The translations under genes were made by a program, and so were the position numbers. 64,000 bases of DNA from Caldisphaera lagunensis DSM 15908 (GTDB taxonomy: Archaea; Thermoproteota; Thermoprotei_A; Sulfolobales; Acidilobaceae). Positions within the stretch are counted from its first letter, which is position 1. Each line of letters begins with the position of its first letter. The notes under the pieces were generated by a model. The model searched no databases, was not told the origin of the DNA, and saw nothing but the letters and a program-made list of their open reading frames with translations. Location of the stretch: contig NC_019791.1 of assembly GCF_000317795.1 (NCBI RefSeq), forward strand, positions 1,054,001 through 1,118,000. The letters are read 5' to 3'. This document shows, in pieces, positions 36,901 through 45,382 of the stretch.

Positions 36901-37813
36901 CTTCAAAGTATGAGTATTCTAAACCAAAGTTAGCTGTTAACACGTTAGTAACCAAAGGTAAAGCAGTTGCTGGATATAATGCACCATTTAAGTATATTTT
37001 ATTACTTGAATAAATCTCGCTACTAAATCCTTTTGATAGTAAATCTGAACTACTAACCGAATGAAATCCTGAAGGTGACTTGTTGTATTCCGTTTGATTT
37101 TCATATAACATTATTGGATAATTCATATAATTGCTATTTAATAAATTCAATATTAAAGTAACGTTTGTTGTACTTTTGTTATAACCATAATTAGGCAATA
37201 CATTGCTACTTACTGGTGAAGTCAATGTAACATTTAATTTGTATACCGTTCTATTTGTTGTCACATTATATAATGTATAATAGCTTATATCTCTAGTACC
37301 ATTTATAGCAGTTTGAAGTGCAGGTGTTAACAATAAAGTAAACTGGTTTGTCCCTATAACCGGAGCTGTTGTTGTTATTGTTGGAGTATATGGTGTATTT
37401 AATGCAATGAAAACAGTTAAATTGTCATACCCGCTTATATTTTGATACTTTTCTATGTTACTAACAAATTGTTGAACCTCATTTGGAGTTAATGTTACAT
37501 TTACAGCTAAATATTGTGCATTTGAATCTAAGAAGAATGTTGGAGAAACAGGCTCAGTGACATATCCTGATGTTGTTGGATAATAAAGGTATAACTGGTA
37601 ATATCCAGATGATGGTGCTGCTATAGTAAAGTTAAATGCAATTTCAACAGTTGAACCAGGGCTTACTATGCTTGGAAATTCTGCTCCTCTACCTGATGAT
37701 ATTGTTACTGGAGTAGCAGCATGACTTATTGGTATTACTCCAAAGGCCATTACTAACACAAAAGCTACTGCCAATAAGGCAATAGCCCCATATTTTTCTC
37801 TCGAATTCATCAT
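33992..37813 (-). CDS. Giant S-layer protein with C-terminal coiled-coil stalk and membrane anchor
   Basis: 1273 residues. Signal peptide (GAIALLAVAFVLVMAFGVIPISHAA) ends near residue 32. Residues about 33-1060 are beta-rich, Thr/Ser/Asn/Tyr-rich sheets with many sequons, as in SlaA-type outer layer proteins. Residues about 1080-1240 are a heptad coiled coil built from repeats of SISSLSTSLSNVNSTLES. One membrane helix (YYALGALIVAVIVLILAAYMAF) ends the chain. In Sulfolobus the outer lattice (SlaA) and the coiled-coil membrane stalk (SlaB) are separate; here both are one chain, closer to tetrabrachion-like layouts of Desulfurococcales. It forms the cell wall lattice. ATG 37813 follows GGTG at 5 nt. 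Confidence 0.9.
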   Translation of the reverse strand: MMNSREKYGAIALLAVAFVLVMAFGVIPISHAATPVTISSGRGAEFPSIVSPGSTVEIAFNFTIAAPSSGYYQLYLYYPTTSGYVTEPVSPTFFLDSNAQYLAVNVTLTPNEVQQFVSNIEKYQNISGYDNLTVFIALNTPYTPTITTTAPVIGTNQFTLLLTPALQTAINGTRDISYYTLYNVTTNRTVYKLNVTLTSPVSSNVLPNYGYNKSTTNVTLILNLLNSNYMNYPIMLYENQTEYNKSPSGFHSVSSSDLLSKGFSSEIYSSNKIYLNGALYPATALPLVTNVLTANFGLEYSYFEGNVLQLIVYNASSQVSLTAKKGYVVEYFEAASNSVPIKPSTSGSLTENVTLYSLSNLGVSVTPSTVLNIFPSTQLSSPSSYELYPGGTFSYDLLAANFPSGSNITSTGIYFINPVNKTVQNTSAAISGAPLFYALEGDEYAEPTATPTYAPTPTSSFTVTLPLNDPYWGSPVILYIKTNNSVITYAVSTPETTLPEFASVYPIYYVVSAGSNGTFSELNTTAILLGQYVFVYGYGFYPNLNVSNISYVTNGSTAPVVKQLLLLSTPMTGSNLVMTNENGIFYFVAQVPYTGSIANLAVKAGSSGLPVYFNVSTLSVSNVPTYNKLNSSLPSSKIYALKTGDAIIYINPQLEYVKLNTSLMVWWPEVVQNKYYYLVPYNATQPFSLTIAGKSFSFSGIAPVSDGEFTAQIIGANATAYANYLNLTNSSVIKSIDVTSQLVNGYGFVTVEVPNANGGIIISLKVASYEKTSSGMESVSESSPSYSKVKVLTAYEVIVGKMPIYAVDEGPTYMGPVTGLDNTTFIVLNNVPITVVGWGFVPETSQGLEFEVNGVPVANVSAIVNGYAEGTMFVNQTNGFILSGSDYSFTLDPSNVEIATPTNVVPAASEELYYITQIIIPVNVIFSGSTVSVGEPYIAYVLNPLITMQIYNSQLSQFTKYFALGPSSTEAFVYNNGMQMGKVMSGQNVVPTPPTMQSFLITPPMVSQGQLIFDYNVSLIFLPWPSVSAQAYGIGEAGIVSNTSFEGLYQSVSALSTQLSNAQSSIEANITEGLNSLGSSLSSSISSLSTSLSNVNSTLESQISSLSSSISSLSTSLSNDYSALSSSISSLSTSLSNVNSTLESQISSLSSSISSLSTSLSNVNSTLSSKVASISSSLSSLESTVSGISSTVSSLSTTVSSLSSTVSSLSTTVSSLSSTVSSLSSLPSTVSSLSSTASSASSRALSAEYYALGALIVAVIVLILAAYMAFAKM
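34072..34600 (-). repeat. DNA repeats coding for the S-layer coiled-coil stalk
   Basis: Long near-identical direct repeats (for example at about 34304-34381, 34383-34440 and 34490-34580, sharing GTGGAGTTAACGTTTGATAG and GATGATATGGAAGATGATAG), plus shorter GATGAGACTGT repeats near the 3' end. They encode Ser/Leu heptads. Such arrays can expand or shrink by recombination. Confidence 0.85.
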
Positions 37814-37855
37814 GTTTACACCTTGTTTTTGCTGTTAATTATTTGGTATTAATCG

Positions 37856-37896
37856 AGTATTTAAGGGTTAACCCCCTTTTCTGCTAGACATAGCAG
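37856..37896 (-). promoter_or_regulatory. S-layer gene promoter with two palindromes
   Basis: On the minus strand, TTAAATAC (37856-37863 region) fits a TATA box about 45 bp before the ATG. Immediately upstream, in the BRE position, lies the perfect palindrome GGGTTAACCC (37865-37874). A further 6 bp upstream is CTGCTA-GACA-TAGCAG (37881-37896), a perfect 6-bp inverted repeat. Confidence 0.45.
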
Positions 37897-38009
37897 CCCA
37901 CAGGTAAAAATAAGTTTAATATTTTACAAAAAAAATAAATTATATCCTATTATAAACCTTATAAAATTGAAGAAAATATATAAAAATGTACAATGCGGGG
38001 AGAAAAAAA

Positions 38010-38723
38010 TTGAAATTGATAATGCTTGATTACGATGGAACCATAAGCCCTATTGATGTAAGCATTGATAAAGCGTTTCCATCAAATGAAATATTAAATG
38101 CAATTAGATATTCTAGGAAAAAAGGAAACATAATAGCTATAGTATCAACAAAGGTATGCGATTTTTTAATGAATAGGGTTGAAGCAGATGTGTATTCATG
38201 CATAGCTGGTGCAGAAATATTATATGAAAACAGGTCTTGTATAGATACAAACTTAATAAAATATCAAGATGATGCCACCACTTTAATAAATTTCATAAAA
38301 AATGATAAAGAAATCATAAGGAGTAATGCAAGGATTGAAGTAAAGAAGACTACATCAAATTTAATAGCTGGAATAACAATAGATTGGAGAAATTCTTCTT
38401 ATCCAGAAAGCATTCAAAAAATTATTGAGCAAGCAGAAAAAATGAAATTAAAAGTTATAAAGTATAAAAGTGAACCATTCATTGATATATTAGTAAGCAA
38501 CTTAAACAAAGGTGATGCAGTTATTTTTTTGAAAAGACTTTTTAATCCTGATTTAACCATCTATTTTGGAGACAGCGAAAACGATTTACCTGCATTTGAA
38601 AAAACAGATATACCAATTTTGGTCTTACACCAATATAATAAACATTTGAAAAATGTAGGCGTAAAGGAAATGGTAGAATTTAGCGAGGTTTCGGAGGCGA
38701 TAAGAAAATATGCAGATTATTGA
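38010..38723 (+). CDS. HAD-superfamily phosphatase, IIB/SPP-like
   Basis: 237 residues from TTG 38010, which lies 7 nt after a GGGGAG SD; the upstream ATG 37986 would read through the SD. HAD motif I is LDYDGTISP (catalytic Asp at about residue 6 and 8), motif II is AIVSTK, motif III Lys is in the NLNKGDAV region, and motif IV is YFGDSENDLPAFEKTDI. A cap of type IIB lies between. This class includes sucrose-6-phosphate, mannosyl-3-phosphoglycerate and phosphoglycolate phosphatases. It overlaps the next gene by 14 bp, and a glycosyltransferase follows, which favours a sugar phosphate as substrate. Confidence 0.85.
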   Translation: MKLIMLDYDGTISPIDVSIDKAFPSNEILNAIRYSRKKGNIIAIVSTKVCDFLMNRVEADVYSCIAGAEILYENRSCIDTNLIKYQDDATTLINFIKNDKEIIRSNARIEVKKTTSNLIAGITIDWRNSSYPESIQKIIEQAEKMKLKVIKYKSEPFIDILVSNLNKGDAVIFLKRLFNPDLTIYFGDSENDLPAFEKTDIPILVLHQYNKHLKNVGVKEMVEFSEVSEAIRKYADY

Positions 38724-39297
38724 TTACATAATAGATGCAGTAATTTTCATTTTAATAATAGTTGTCTTCTATTTAATTGGTAAGTTTGTAAAGTTTTTAG
38801 TTAAGAGAACCTTAGAAATAACAGGTTTCAATGATTGGTTTAAACATATAAGCATGGGGAGAATAACATTAAGAGCTGGAATGACCGCTGGAGACTTTTT
38901 TGGAAATCTAATAGCCTATTTCTTATATGCAACAGGTGTGATATTATCAATAGATTATTTATCAACATATGTTACAGAAATAAGAATTACCTCCTCATTA
39001 TTAACCAAAGGATTAGGTTATGTAGCCTTATTCGTCTTTATAATAATAATAGGTTTCATTTTAATAGATGTTTTTGATAGCTATATATCAAGCGAAGCTA
39101 AGTTAAGGGGGGGCCAAGAACTTGAAATACTAATCGTTTACATAAAAATTGTTTTATATATAACAGTTATAACCTTAGCTATGAGGGAAGTGAGTTTAGA
39201 CGTAACCCCATTAATGATTCTTCTACAGCCCCTTGCATGGGGATTAGCAATTGCATTCGTTGCCCTAATAATATCAAGATACATAAGGAGGGCCTGA
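38710..39297 (+). CDS. MscS-like/conserved TM-helix membrane protein
   Basis: 195 residues with five membrane segments (YIIDAVIFILIIVVFYLIGKF, DFFGNLIAYFLYATGVILSID, LGYVALFVFIIIIGFILIDVF, IKIVLYITVITLA, WGLAIAFVALIISRYI). The amphipathic LTRTLEITGFNDWF-like linker and the last helix are reminiscent of 'conserved TM helix' proteins related to small mechanosensitive channels. No beta domain of MscS is present. ATG 38710 follows GGAGGCGA and overlaps the HAD gene by 14 bp; the glycosyltransferase gene starts 2 bp after its stop. The three genes are one operon. Function uncertain. Confidence 0.7.
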   Translation: MQIIDYIIDAVIFILIIVVFYLIGKFVKFLVKRTLEITGFNDWFKHISMGRITLRAGMTAGDFFGNLIAYFLYATGVILSIDYLSTYVTEIRITSSLLTKGLGYVALFVFIIIIGFILIDVFDSYISSEAKLRGGQELEILIVYIKIVLYITVITLAMREVSLDVTPLMILLQPLAWGLAIAFVALIISRYIRRA

Positions 39298-39298
39298 G

Positions 39299-40549
39299 AT
39301 GGAGTTTAACTTTTTTCCTGTCATGTATCAAACATCAAATAGCAAAGGCCAAGAACTCGTTGCTCAAAGGATGCTAAAATGGGCAATTAAGTTAGGATAT
39401 AAATCTTATTTGATAACAAGCATTTATCATGATAATGAGCCAATAATAAGAGAAAGGGATTTAGAATTATCTGAAAAGCCATATAAAATATTTGATAGGG
39501 ATCCTAAAATAGATCTACCAACGATAAGGGTATTAAGTAGGAAGGTGAATTGGCCTCCTAGGAGAATAACATTTAGGGATTTTATAACAACATTAAATAA
39601 AATAGATGAGGAAATAGGGATAAACTTTATTGTTACCCACTCAACTTTATGGAATGGTCCTGAAGATACTGCTAAATGGATATTGTGGAGAAAATTGATG
39701 GGAAGCATAGGAGTGCAAGAAAAAAAGATTATTTATGCTCATATGTCCCATTACCAACCTCCAGAGCCTGGTAGATATGATCCCATAGAGAGGACTTATA
39801 GAATTGCATGGAATATGACTGAATTGCCATCAATTTTCAAGGCTGCAGACTTAATTTTAGTTGTTACCGGAATAGAAGGAGAAGATATGATTACCCAAGG
39901 CGCTAATCCTAAACAAATATACATATTTCCAGGAGGTCTAGATGATGATGAAGCCAAAAAGATAGATGATGCGAAACCAGACCTCTTTTTGGAGCAATTC
40001 GTAAAAAAGAAATTAGATAGGAAAATCATAACATATTTAGGCACAATAGAAGAGAGGAAGAATCCTTTAGCAGTTGTTGAAATTGCTAAGCATTTTAAAA
40101 ACAATAACGATTTATTATTTGTTATAGCTGGCAAACCTGGTGATCAATGGGATAAGGTTTATAAGGAATCAAAGAAACTTGAAAATGTAATTTTAACAGG
40201 TGAATTAAGTGTTGATCAGAAAGCTTCATTAATAAAAGCAAGTTATTTAAACATAATAATGTCTAAAATGGAAGCCCTAGGATTAACTCAAATAGAATTC
40301 ATGTATGGGGGTGTACCAGTTATAACAAGCGCAGTATATGGACAAAAATGGTTAATAACAAATGGAGTTGAAGGTATACATCTAAGAGGACCAGATGATA
40401 TAAAGGGGGGTGTAGAGGCAATAAACAAAATTACGGAAAATGAATCCCTATACATGGAAATGAGGGAAAAGGCTAGAGAAAAGGGGAAAAGCTTTCTTAT
40501 GTCTAAGTTAATGAAGGATTTATTAGAAAAAGCGAAGCAACTATCTTAA
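39299..40549 (+). CDS. GT4-like glycosyltransferase
   Basis: 416 residues, two Rossmann-like domains. The C-terminal donor-binding half shows IITYLGTIEERKNPLAVVEIAKHF, DLLFVIAGKPGDQWDKV and the late E-x7-E type stretch MEALGLTQIEFMYGGVPVITSA, a GT-B signature. The N-terminal half is the acceptor domain. It transfers a sugar from a nucleotide sugar to an unidentified acceptor. ATG 39299 follows GGAGGGCC. It is the last gene of the HAD-membrane protein-GT trio, which could make a glycosylated compatible solute (phosphorylated intermediate, then dephosphorylation) or a lipid-linked sugar. The 3' end overlaps the convergent GTPase gene by 4 bp. Confidence 0.85.
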   Translation: MEFNFFPVMYQTSNSKGQELVAQRMLKWAIKLGYKSYLITSIYHDNEPIIRERDLELSEKPYKIFDRDPKIDLPTIRVLSRKVNWPPRRITFRDFITTLNKIDEEIGINFIVTHSTLWNGPEDTAKWILWRKLMGSIGVQEKKIIYAHMSHYQPPEPGRYDPIERTYRIAWNMTELPSIFKAADLILVVTGIEGEDMITQGANPKQIYIFPGGLDDDEAKKIDDAKPDLFLEQFVKKKLDRKIITYLGTIEERKNPLAVVEIAKHFKNNNDLLFVIAGKPGDQWDKVYKESKKLENVILTGELSVDQKASLIKASYLNIIMSKMEALGLTQIEFMYGGVPVITSAVYGQKWLITNGVEGIHLRGPDDIKGGVEAINKITENESLYMEMREKAREKGKSFLMSKLMKDLLEKAKQLS

Positions 40550-41691
40550 AATCTTATCTCAACAATATCTTTATCTTTCGGTATGAAATCAGGCCCAACC
40601 CTTTGACCATCATATTTAGCCCCCTTTCCCCATATCTTTGCATATTTTATATTAGAATGATTAATCGTTTCCGCTATTTCCCTTATTGTTGCGTCTTCCC
40701 TTATTATTAAAGGATCCTTATCTGGTGGCGCATTTGGTTTTTTTGTATATATTCTTTTTATTTTTAAAATGTTAAATATATCTTTTCCCAAATCTTCTAG
40801 ACCTTCACCAGTTTTCGCTGAAACTACCTTATATAAAACATCTTTTGGTAGATCAGCTCCTTTAAAATTGTTTAAGTCTTTTTTGTTAAATAAAACTATT
40901 GTTGGTTTATAAGTTATTGCATTAATTAAAGATGCGTCAATATCATCTAAACTTGGTTCACCATATATTTCAACTGTTGCATTAAAAATTCTATAAGAGC
41001 TTAATGCCTTTTTTACATCTTCTTCAGTAAACTTTGGCTTACCATAAAAAACTACATTTATTCCATTACCACTTCTATGCTTTATAATCCTAATATACCC
41101 CTTTTGCATTGATATCATTATACCCCTTTTTTCTAATGTATCTATTACCCTTTTCAATGTATTCAAATAGTTTTCATCATCTAATCCTATAACAATTATT
41201 ATTGCATCAGAATTTCTAGCTATTGCCAAAACCCTTGTATTAACATAATTCCCTTCATTGCTAATAATAGGGGGTGTATCAATTAGCTGAAATTGTATAT
41301 CTTCATATTGCATCATACCAGGTATGGGATCTGTTGTTGAAAATGGATTTGGGCTTATAACGACCTTTGCATTTGTAAGTCTAGACATTAAACTGCTCTT
41401 ACCTGAATTAGGAGGACCAATTATAGCTATTTGACCTGCTCCTGCCTTCTCAATAAATATTCTTGGCCCCCCACCTTTTTTCTTCCTCCTCTCTTTTTCC
41501 TCTTCTTGTCTAAGCTCCGCAAGTCTACTCCTTGCCCAATAAAGCAGGTTTTCAGTTCCTTTATGCTTTGGAACAGCACTTATAAATTCCTCTAATGCCT
41601 TAATTTTATCCTCAACTGTTTTTGCATCACTATACTTGTTTAACTTAGCAATTGCTTCCGCTGGCAGGTTTGTTACCATTTCATATACCAT
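40546..41691 (-). CDS. OBG/DRG-type GTPase with TGS domain
   Basis: 381 residues. A helical N-terminus of about 85 residues (with KEEKERRKKKGGG) is followed by the GTPase core: G1 GPPNSGKSSLM, G2 around DPIPGMMQYE, G3 DTPP, G4 NKKD. The C-terminal 70 residues are a TGS domain (IREIAETINHSNIKYAKIWGKGAKYDGQRVG). DRG-type GTPases bind ribosomes and act in translation. No SD is visible before ATG 41691, and AT-rich sequence upstream suits a TATA box, so the mRNA may be leaderless. ATG 41679 is an alternative start. Confidence 0.9.
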   Translation of the reverse strand: MVYEMVTNLPAEAIAKLNKYSDAKTVEDKIKALEEFISAVPKHKGTENLLYWARSRLAELRQEEEKERRKKKGGGPRIFIEKAGAGQIAIIGPPNSGKSSLMSRLTNAKVVISPNPFSTTDPIPGMMQYEDIQFQLIDTPPIISNEGNYVNTRVLAIARNSDAIIIVIGLDDENYLNTLKRVIDTLEKRGIMISMQKGYIRIIKHRSGNGINVVFYGKPKFTEEDVKKALSSYRIFNATVEIYGEPSLDDIDASLINAITYKPTIVLFNKKDLNNFKGADLPKDVLYKVVSAKTGEGLEDLGKDIFNILKIKRIYTKKPNAPPDKDPLIIREDATIREIAETINHSNIKYAKIWGKGAKYDGQRVGPDFIPKDKDIVEIRF

Positions 41692-41915
41692 ATTTAATTA
41701 AAACTTGAAAATTAAAAAAGTTAAGACAAATTTTTTACAAAAATTTTTAATAAACAAAAGGATTATGGGATTATGGATTAAACTTACATATTTTTTGAAC
41801 AAGGAACTATATAGAAAGTAAAGGGGAATTAGCTGCTCTAAATGATTTTCCTTAACGGGAGAAAATAGGAATAGGTATTAAACTCCAGGCAATAACACTA
41901 AATTAGGTGTATAAA

Positions 41916-42920
41916 TTGGAAAATACGTCGCTTGAATTTCCCTCTTGGTTGCATAGAATTAAAGTTCCAATACCTATAGAATCCCTTAAATATATTAATG
42001 TATATATGATTTCGGATAGCAACTCCTTCAGCCTAATTGATTCTGGTATGTATAACATGAGGTCTTTTCATGAATTATCTAGAGAAATTAAAAAAAATGG
42101 ATATAAAATAAATGAAATGGAATCAGTTATAGTTACACATTTCCACGTTGATCATATAACCCTCTCTCCAGTTTTATATTCTTTAGGAGCATCGGATTTT
42201 TATTTAGGTTTAAAGGATGAGAAAGTTTTAAGGAGAGGTTTTGATAAATTCATAACTAAGGCATTAAAAATTTACATTAATCATGGTATGCCTCCTAGTG
42301 AAGCAAATGAAATTTCAAAGTTTCATCCTGCGATGAAATTAGTTGATGTATATACAAACGATTTACAAGAAATTCCTTGGATTACTATGAGCAATGATTC
42401 AGAAATAGATCTTTATGGAATAAAATTTAAAATAATTGAAGTTCCTGGTCATACACCTGGGCAAATAAATTTATACAACAAAGAAAACGATATAATTTTT
42501 ACTGGAGACCATATACTTGATCCAATAACACCACAAATAACATTAACAGATGAAAACACCGACCCCTTGGGGGACTATTTAAGCAGCTTAGAAAAAATCT
42601 CATCGTTAAACGCTAAAATAGCCTTCCCTGGACATAAAGAACCTATATTGAATCCTTCTAAAAGAGCAAAGGAAATAATTAAACATCATGAAGAGAGGTT
42701 AAATGAAATAATGAAGTTAATAAGTAAAAATTCATTAACTGCCTATGAAATTGCAAAGAAAGTTAAATGGAGAGCATCTTATAATTCTTGGGAAGAATAT
42801 CCATATCCTGAAAGGTTTTTTGCAATGGGAGAAACATTAGCTCATCTAAAAAGGCTTGAGAAATTAAACCTTGTTGAAAAGAAAGAAACAAAGAATGTAT
42901 ATACATGGAGTATTATTTAA
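41916..42920 (+). CDS. MBL-fold metallo-hydrolase with C-terminal winged helix (LACTB2-like)
   Basis: About 335 residues from TTG 41916 (GGTG 6 nt upstream; GTG 41907 is inside the SD). Metal site: THFHVDHIT (HxHxDH), His in GHTPGQINLY, Asp in FTGDHILDPI, and His in FPGHKEPI. The C-terminal 70 residues form a winged helix (ISKNSLTAYEIAKKVKWRAS and FAMGETLAHLKRLEKLNLVEKKE). The LACTB2 branch includes endoribonucleases and glyoxalase-II-like enzymes. It converges with the Sir2 gene with 4 bp overlap. The substrate is unknown. Confidence 0.9.
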   Translation: MENTSLEFPSWLHRIKVPIPIESLKYINVYMISDSNSFSLIDSGMYNMRSFHELSREIKKNGYKINEMESVIVTHFHVDHITLSPVLYSLGASDFYLGLKDEKVLRRGFDKFITKALKIYINHGMPPSEANEISKFHPAMKLVDVYTNDLQEIPWITMSNDSEIDLYGIKFKIIEVPGHTPGQINLYNKENDIIFTGDHILDPITPQITLTDENTDPLGDYLSSLEKISSLNAKIAFPGHKEPILNPSKRAKEIIKHHEERLNEIMKLISKNSLTAYEIAKKVKWRASYNSWEEYPYPERFFAMGETLAHLKRLEKLNLVEKKETKNVYTWSII

Positions 42921-43684
42921 CAATTGCTAAGTGATGCTATCATCTCCTCAATTTTTTTACATATTTTTGGGAAAATATCTTCAACCCTTCCTTCAACTTT
43001 TATATCAGCATAGTTATCAATTTCAGTTTCTCCCATGTTTATTATAATTAGATCTGCCCCATTGCTTTTAGCTATTATTGGCAATTGGTTAGCTGGTGAA
43101 ACCGCTAAGCTTGAGCCTAAAACAAGGAATAAATCACTTTCAGATGCCAATTCAAAGGCTTCTCTTAATTCTTTTTGAGGTAAAGGCTCTCCAAAAAATA
43201 TTACATCAGGCTTTAATAAACCGCCGCAATATGGGCATAAAGGAACCTTATTTTCTTTAACTTCTTTGAAAGCAGTTTCTATATCAAACTTCCTATTGCA
43301 TTGTGTACATATTGCAAACTTCATATTACCATGCAATTCTATAACTTTTTTGCTTCCTGCCTTTTGATGTAAATTATCTATATTTTGAGTTATAACTGCC
43401 TTTATAATGTTTAATTCTTCAAGTCTTGCCAAAGAATAGTGTGCCCTATTTGGTTTTGCATCCTTAATTTTCTCATACATATTATCTTTAAATAGCTTCC
43501 AAGTATCTAAAGGGTTTTCATAAAAATAAGAGATGTGAAATAAATTTGGATCGTATACCCTCCATATCCCTTGAGGGCCCCTAAAATCTGGTATGCCGCT
43601 TCCAGTACTGATACCAGCTCCAGTTAAAACAACTGCAAAATTTGCTTTGATTAATTTTTCTGCTATTTCCCTTATATAATCCAC
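42917..43684 (-). CDS. cobB: NAD-dependent protein deacylase of the Sir2 family
   Basis: 255 residues. NAD site GAGISTGSGIPDFRGPQGIW, catalytic His in IELHGNMKFA, TQNIDNLHQKAG, and a four-Cys zinc site (CTQCNRKF and CPYCGG). FFGEPLPQ and VLGSSLAVSPANQLP are further family motifs. It removes acetyl or longer acyl groups from lysines using NAD; archaeal homologues act on the chromatin protein Alba, and an Alba gene lies about 12 kb away. The start is GTG 43684 with CGGTGG SD. It converges on the MBL gene and follows the AbrB-PhoU gene by 44 bp. Confidence 0.95.
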   Translation of the reverse strand: MDYIREIAEKLIKANFAVVLTGAGISTGSGIPDFRGPQGIWRVYDPNLFHISYFYENPLDTWKLFKDNMYEKIKDAKPNRAHYSLARLEELNIIKAVITQNIDNLHQKAGSKKVIELHGNMKFAICTQCNRKFDIETAFKEVKENKVPLCPYCGGLLKPDVIFFGEPLPQKELREAFELASESDLFLVLGSSLAVSPANQLPIIAKSNGADLIIINMGETEIDNYADIKVEGRVEDIFPKICKKIEEMIASLSNC

Positions 43685-43727
43685 TCTTCCACCGAGAAAA
43701 AAATATTTTTTAGAAAATAAATCTTTA

Positions 43728-44606
43728 TTATTGCTCTTCTAAATCCAATTCCATGTTTTCATCTATTATAGCTGGGCAAATAAGTTTTGTCCCTATGCTT
43801 TCAATTATTGAATATATACTTGCTAATGTACTGTTTTCATTATTTTTACTTTCAGATGCAATTTTAACGGCATTTAAAATCCTCCTTCCACTGCTTGATG
43901 CAATTCCTCCTAATAGATCGCTTAAAACAATTGCTAACTGTTGTGAATCCTTTATTATTTTTTCCTTGCTTGATAAAACTAAATATGTATAGACAAGATT
44001 AGGTAATGATAATATTAAGCCATAAGCAATTGAATCTAATTGTTCTCCTTCTTTCTTTGATGTTCTTAATATTGTCATTGATATGTCTTCAGCCTCTTTT
44101 CTAATTTTTTCTAAATCACTTTTAACATCTTCTCCATTAGTTGCAATGCTTATCATATCTTGCAGTTTTGAATTTAATTCTTTAATTAATTTACTTGAAT
44201 CATCTTCTTGAGGGTTTAATAATTCAACCTCAACATTATCTATACCTTCAACAACGTTTTCTACCTTATCATTTTCATTTAATGTCTTAACTAAGTTCTC
44301 ATACGCAATGTTATCTAAACCCTTTACGTTAATATTTAATCTATTATATCCATGTATAAATGCACAATCAGCTATTATTTTTGGGCCTGCAATTTTTGCA
44401 ACCCCATTATATTTTATTGATACTGTTTCAGCTTTAATTGCTGCTTTATTATTTGCTGGGACCAATTTTAAGTGGTCTCCCTCTTCTAAAATCATTAATT
44501 CATCTCCAACCTTTAAGCCAAGTTTTTTAGCCCATTGCTTAGGCAACGTAACTATTAAACTTGAACCCCCTAACCTTTGAATCCTCCTGGTTGAATTTAG
44601 ACTCAC
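43728..44606 (-). CDS. AbrB (SpoVT) DNA-binding domain fused to PhoU domain, first paralogue
   Basis: 292 residues. Residues 1-45 are a swapped-hairpin AbrB domain (RRIQRLGGSSLIVTLPKQWAKKLGLKVGDELMIL). The rest is helical with two PhoU-like bundles (ISIATNGEDVKSDLEKIRKEAEDISMTIL). Such archaeal fusions are thought to regulate phosphate or related responses. The start is GTG 44606 with GGGATAGGGT SD. A paralogue is at 56821. It precedes Sir2 by 44 bp, so the two may be in one transcript. The DNA target is not known. Confidence 0.85.
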   Translation of the reverse strand: MSLNSTRRIQRLGGSSLIVTLPKQWAKKLGLKVGDELMILEEGDHLKLVPANNKAAIKAETVSIKYNGVAKIAGPKIIADCAFIHGYNRLNINVKGLDNIAYENLVKTLNENDKVENVVEGIDNVEVELLNPQEDDSSKLIKELNSKLQDMISIATNGEDVKSDLEKIRKEAEDISMTILRTSKKEGEQLDSIAYGLILSLPNLVYTYLVLSSKEKIIKDSQQLAIVLSDLLGGIASSSGRRILNAVKIASESKNNENSTLASIYSIIESIGTKLICPAIIDENMELDLEEQ

Positions 44607-44806
44607 ACCCTATCCCTCAAATATATACAGTATAGGTACACCCTTATATATCTTTAACAGCGTTAAATAAAATGAAAATTGTTTCTAATAGAAAAATAAA
44701 TTATTATTTAATCATATAATCAATTTGTTTTACTAATATATTTTTTATTCAAGAAATCGCTTAATATTTAATCTCTGTATTTAATATAACAAACTGGGCG
44801 GTTTAG

Positions 44807-45382
44807 TTGACTACAATAGAAATAAGATGGCATGGAAGAGGGGGCCAAGGAGCTGTTACAGCAGGAGAAGTATTAGCATCTGGCGCAATTATAGAAGGTA
44901 AATATGCTTTGGCATTTCCAGAATTTGGAGCTGAAAGAAGAGGAGCCCCTGTAAGGGCTTATACAAGAATAACAGATAATCCAAATATACCTAGAACTCC
45001 AATAGAAAATCCTGATGTAGTTGTTATATTGGATAGAAGCCTTTTAAAGAAAGAATACATGGAAGGGCTTAAAAAAGGAGGATATATTATAGCAAATACG
45101 CCATTAAAACCAGATGAATTAATTAAGAAGATTGATTTACCTAATAGCTATAACGTTTCAACAGTTGACGCAACAAGCATAGCATTAAAATGGTTAAAAG
45201 CAAACATAGTAAATACTGCAATTTTGGGTGCAGTAATAAAAACTACAAATTTAATTAAGATTGATACAATAATAGAAGTTTTAAAGAACAGATTCCATGG
45301 AAAGATTGGGGAATCAAATGCAATGGCAGTTAAGGAGGCATATGATTCAACTTTAGTTATGAAATTACAAGAGGCGATTTAA
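44807..45382 (+). CDS. porC: 2-oxoacid:ferredoxin oxidoreductase, gamma subunit (PorC)
   Basis: 191 residues from TTG 44807 with GGGCGG upstream. Starts with the family-typical IRWHGRGGQGAVTAGEVLA and contains FPEFGAERRGAPVRAYTRI. It is the catalytic-complex structural subunit of pyruvate:ferredoxin oxidoreductase, which converts pyruvate and CoA to acetyl-CoA and CO2 with reduction of ferredoxin. It is first in a tight operon (gamma, delta, alpha, beta), each stop close to or overlapping the next start. The gene order is the usual archaeal one. Confidence 0.95.
   Translation: MTTIEIRWHGRGGQGAVTAGEVLASGAIIEGKYALAFPEFGAERRGAPVRAYTRITDNPNIPRTPIENPDVVVILDRSLLKKEYMEGLKKGGYIIANTPLKPDELIKKIDLPNSYNVSTVDATSIALKWLKANIVNTAILGAVIKTTNLIKIDTIIEVLKNRFHGKIGESNAMAVKEAYDSTLVMKLQEAI

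Noticed and set aside
41760-41780. GGATTATG tandem repeat before the MBL gene
   Set aside because: Only two and a half units of 8 bp; no associated structure or direct-repeat array, so not a regulatory or mobile element on this evidence.
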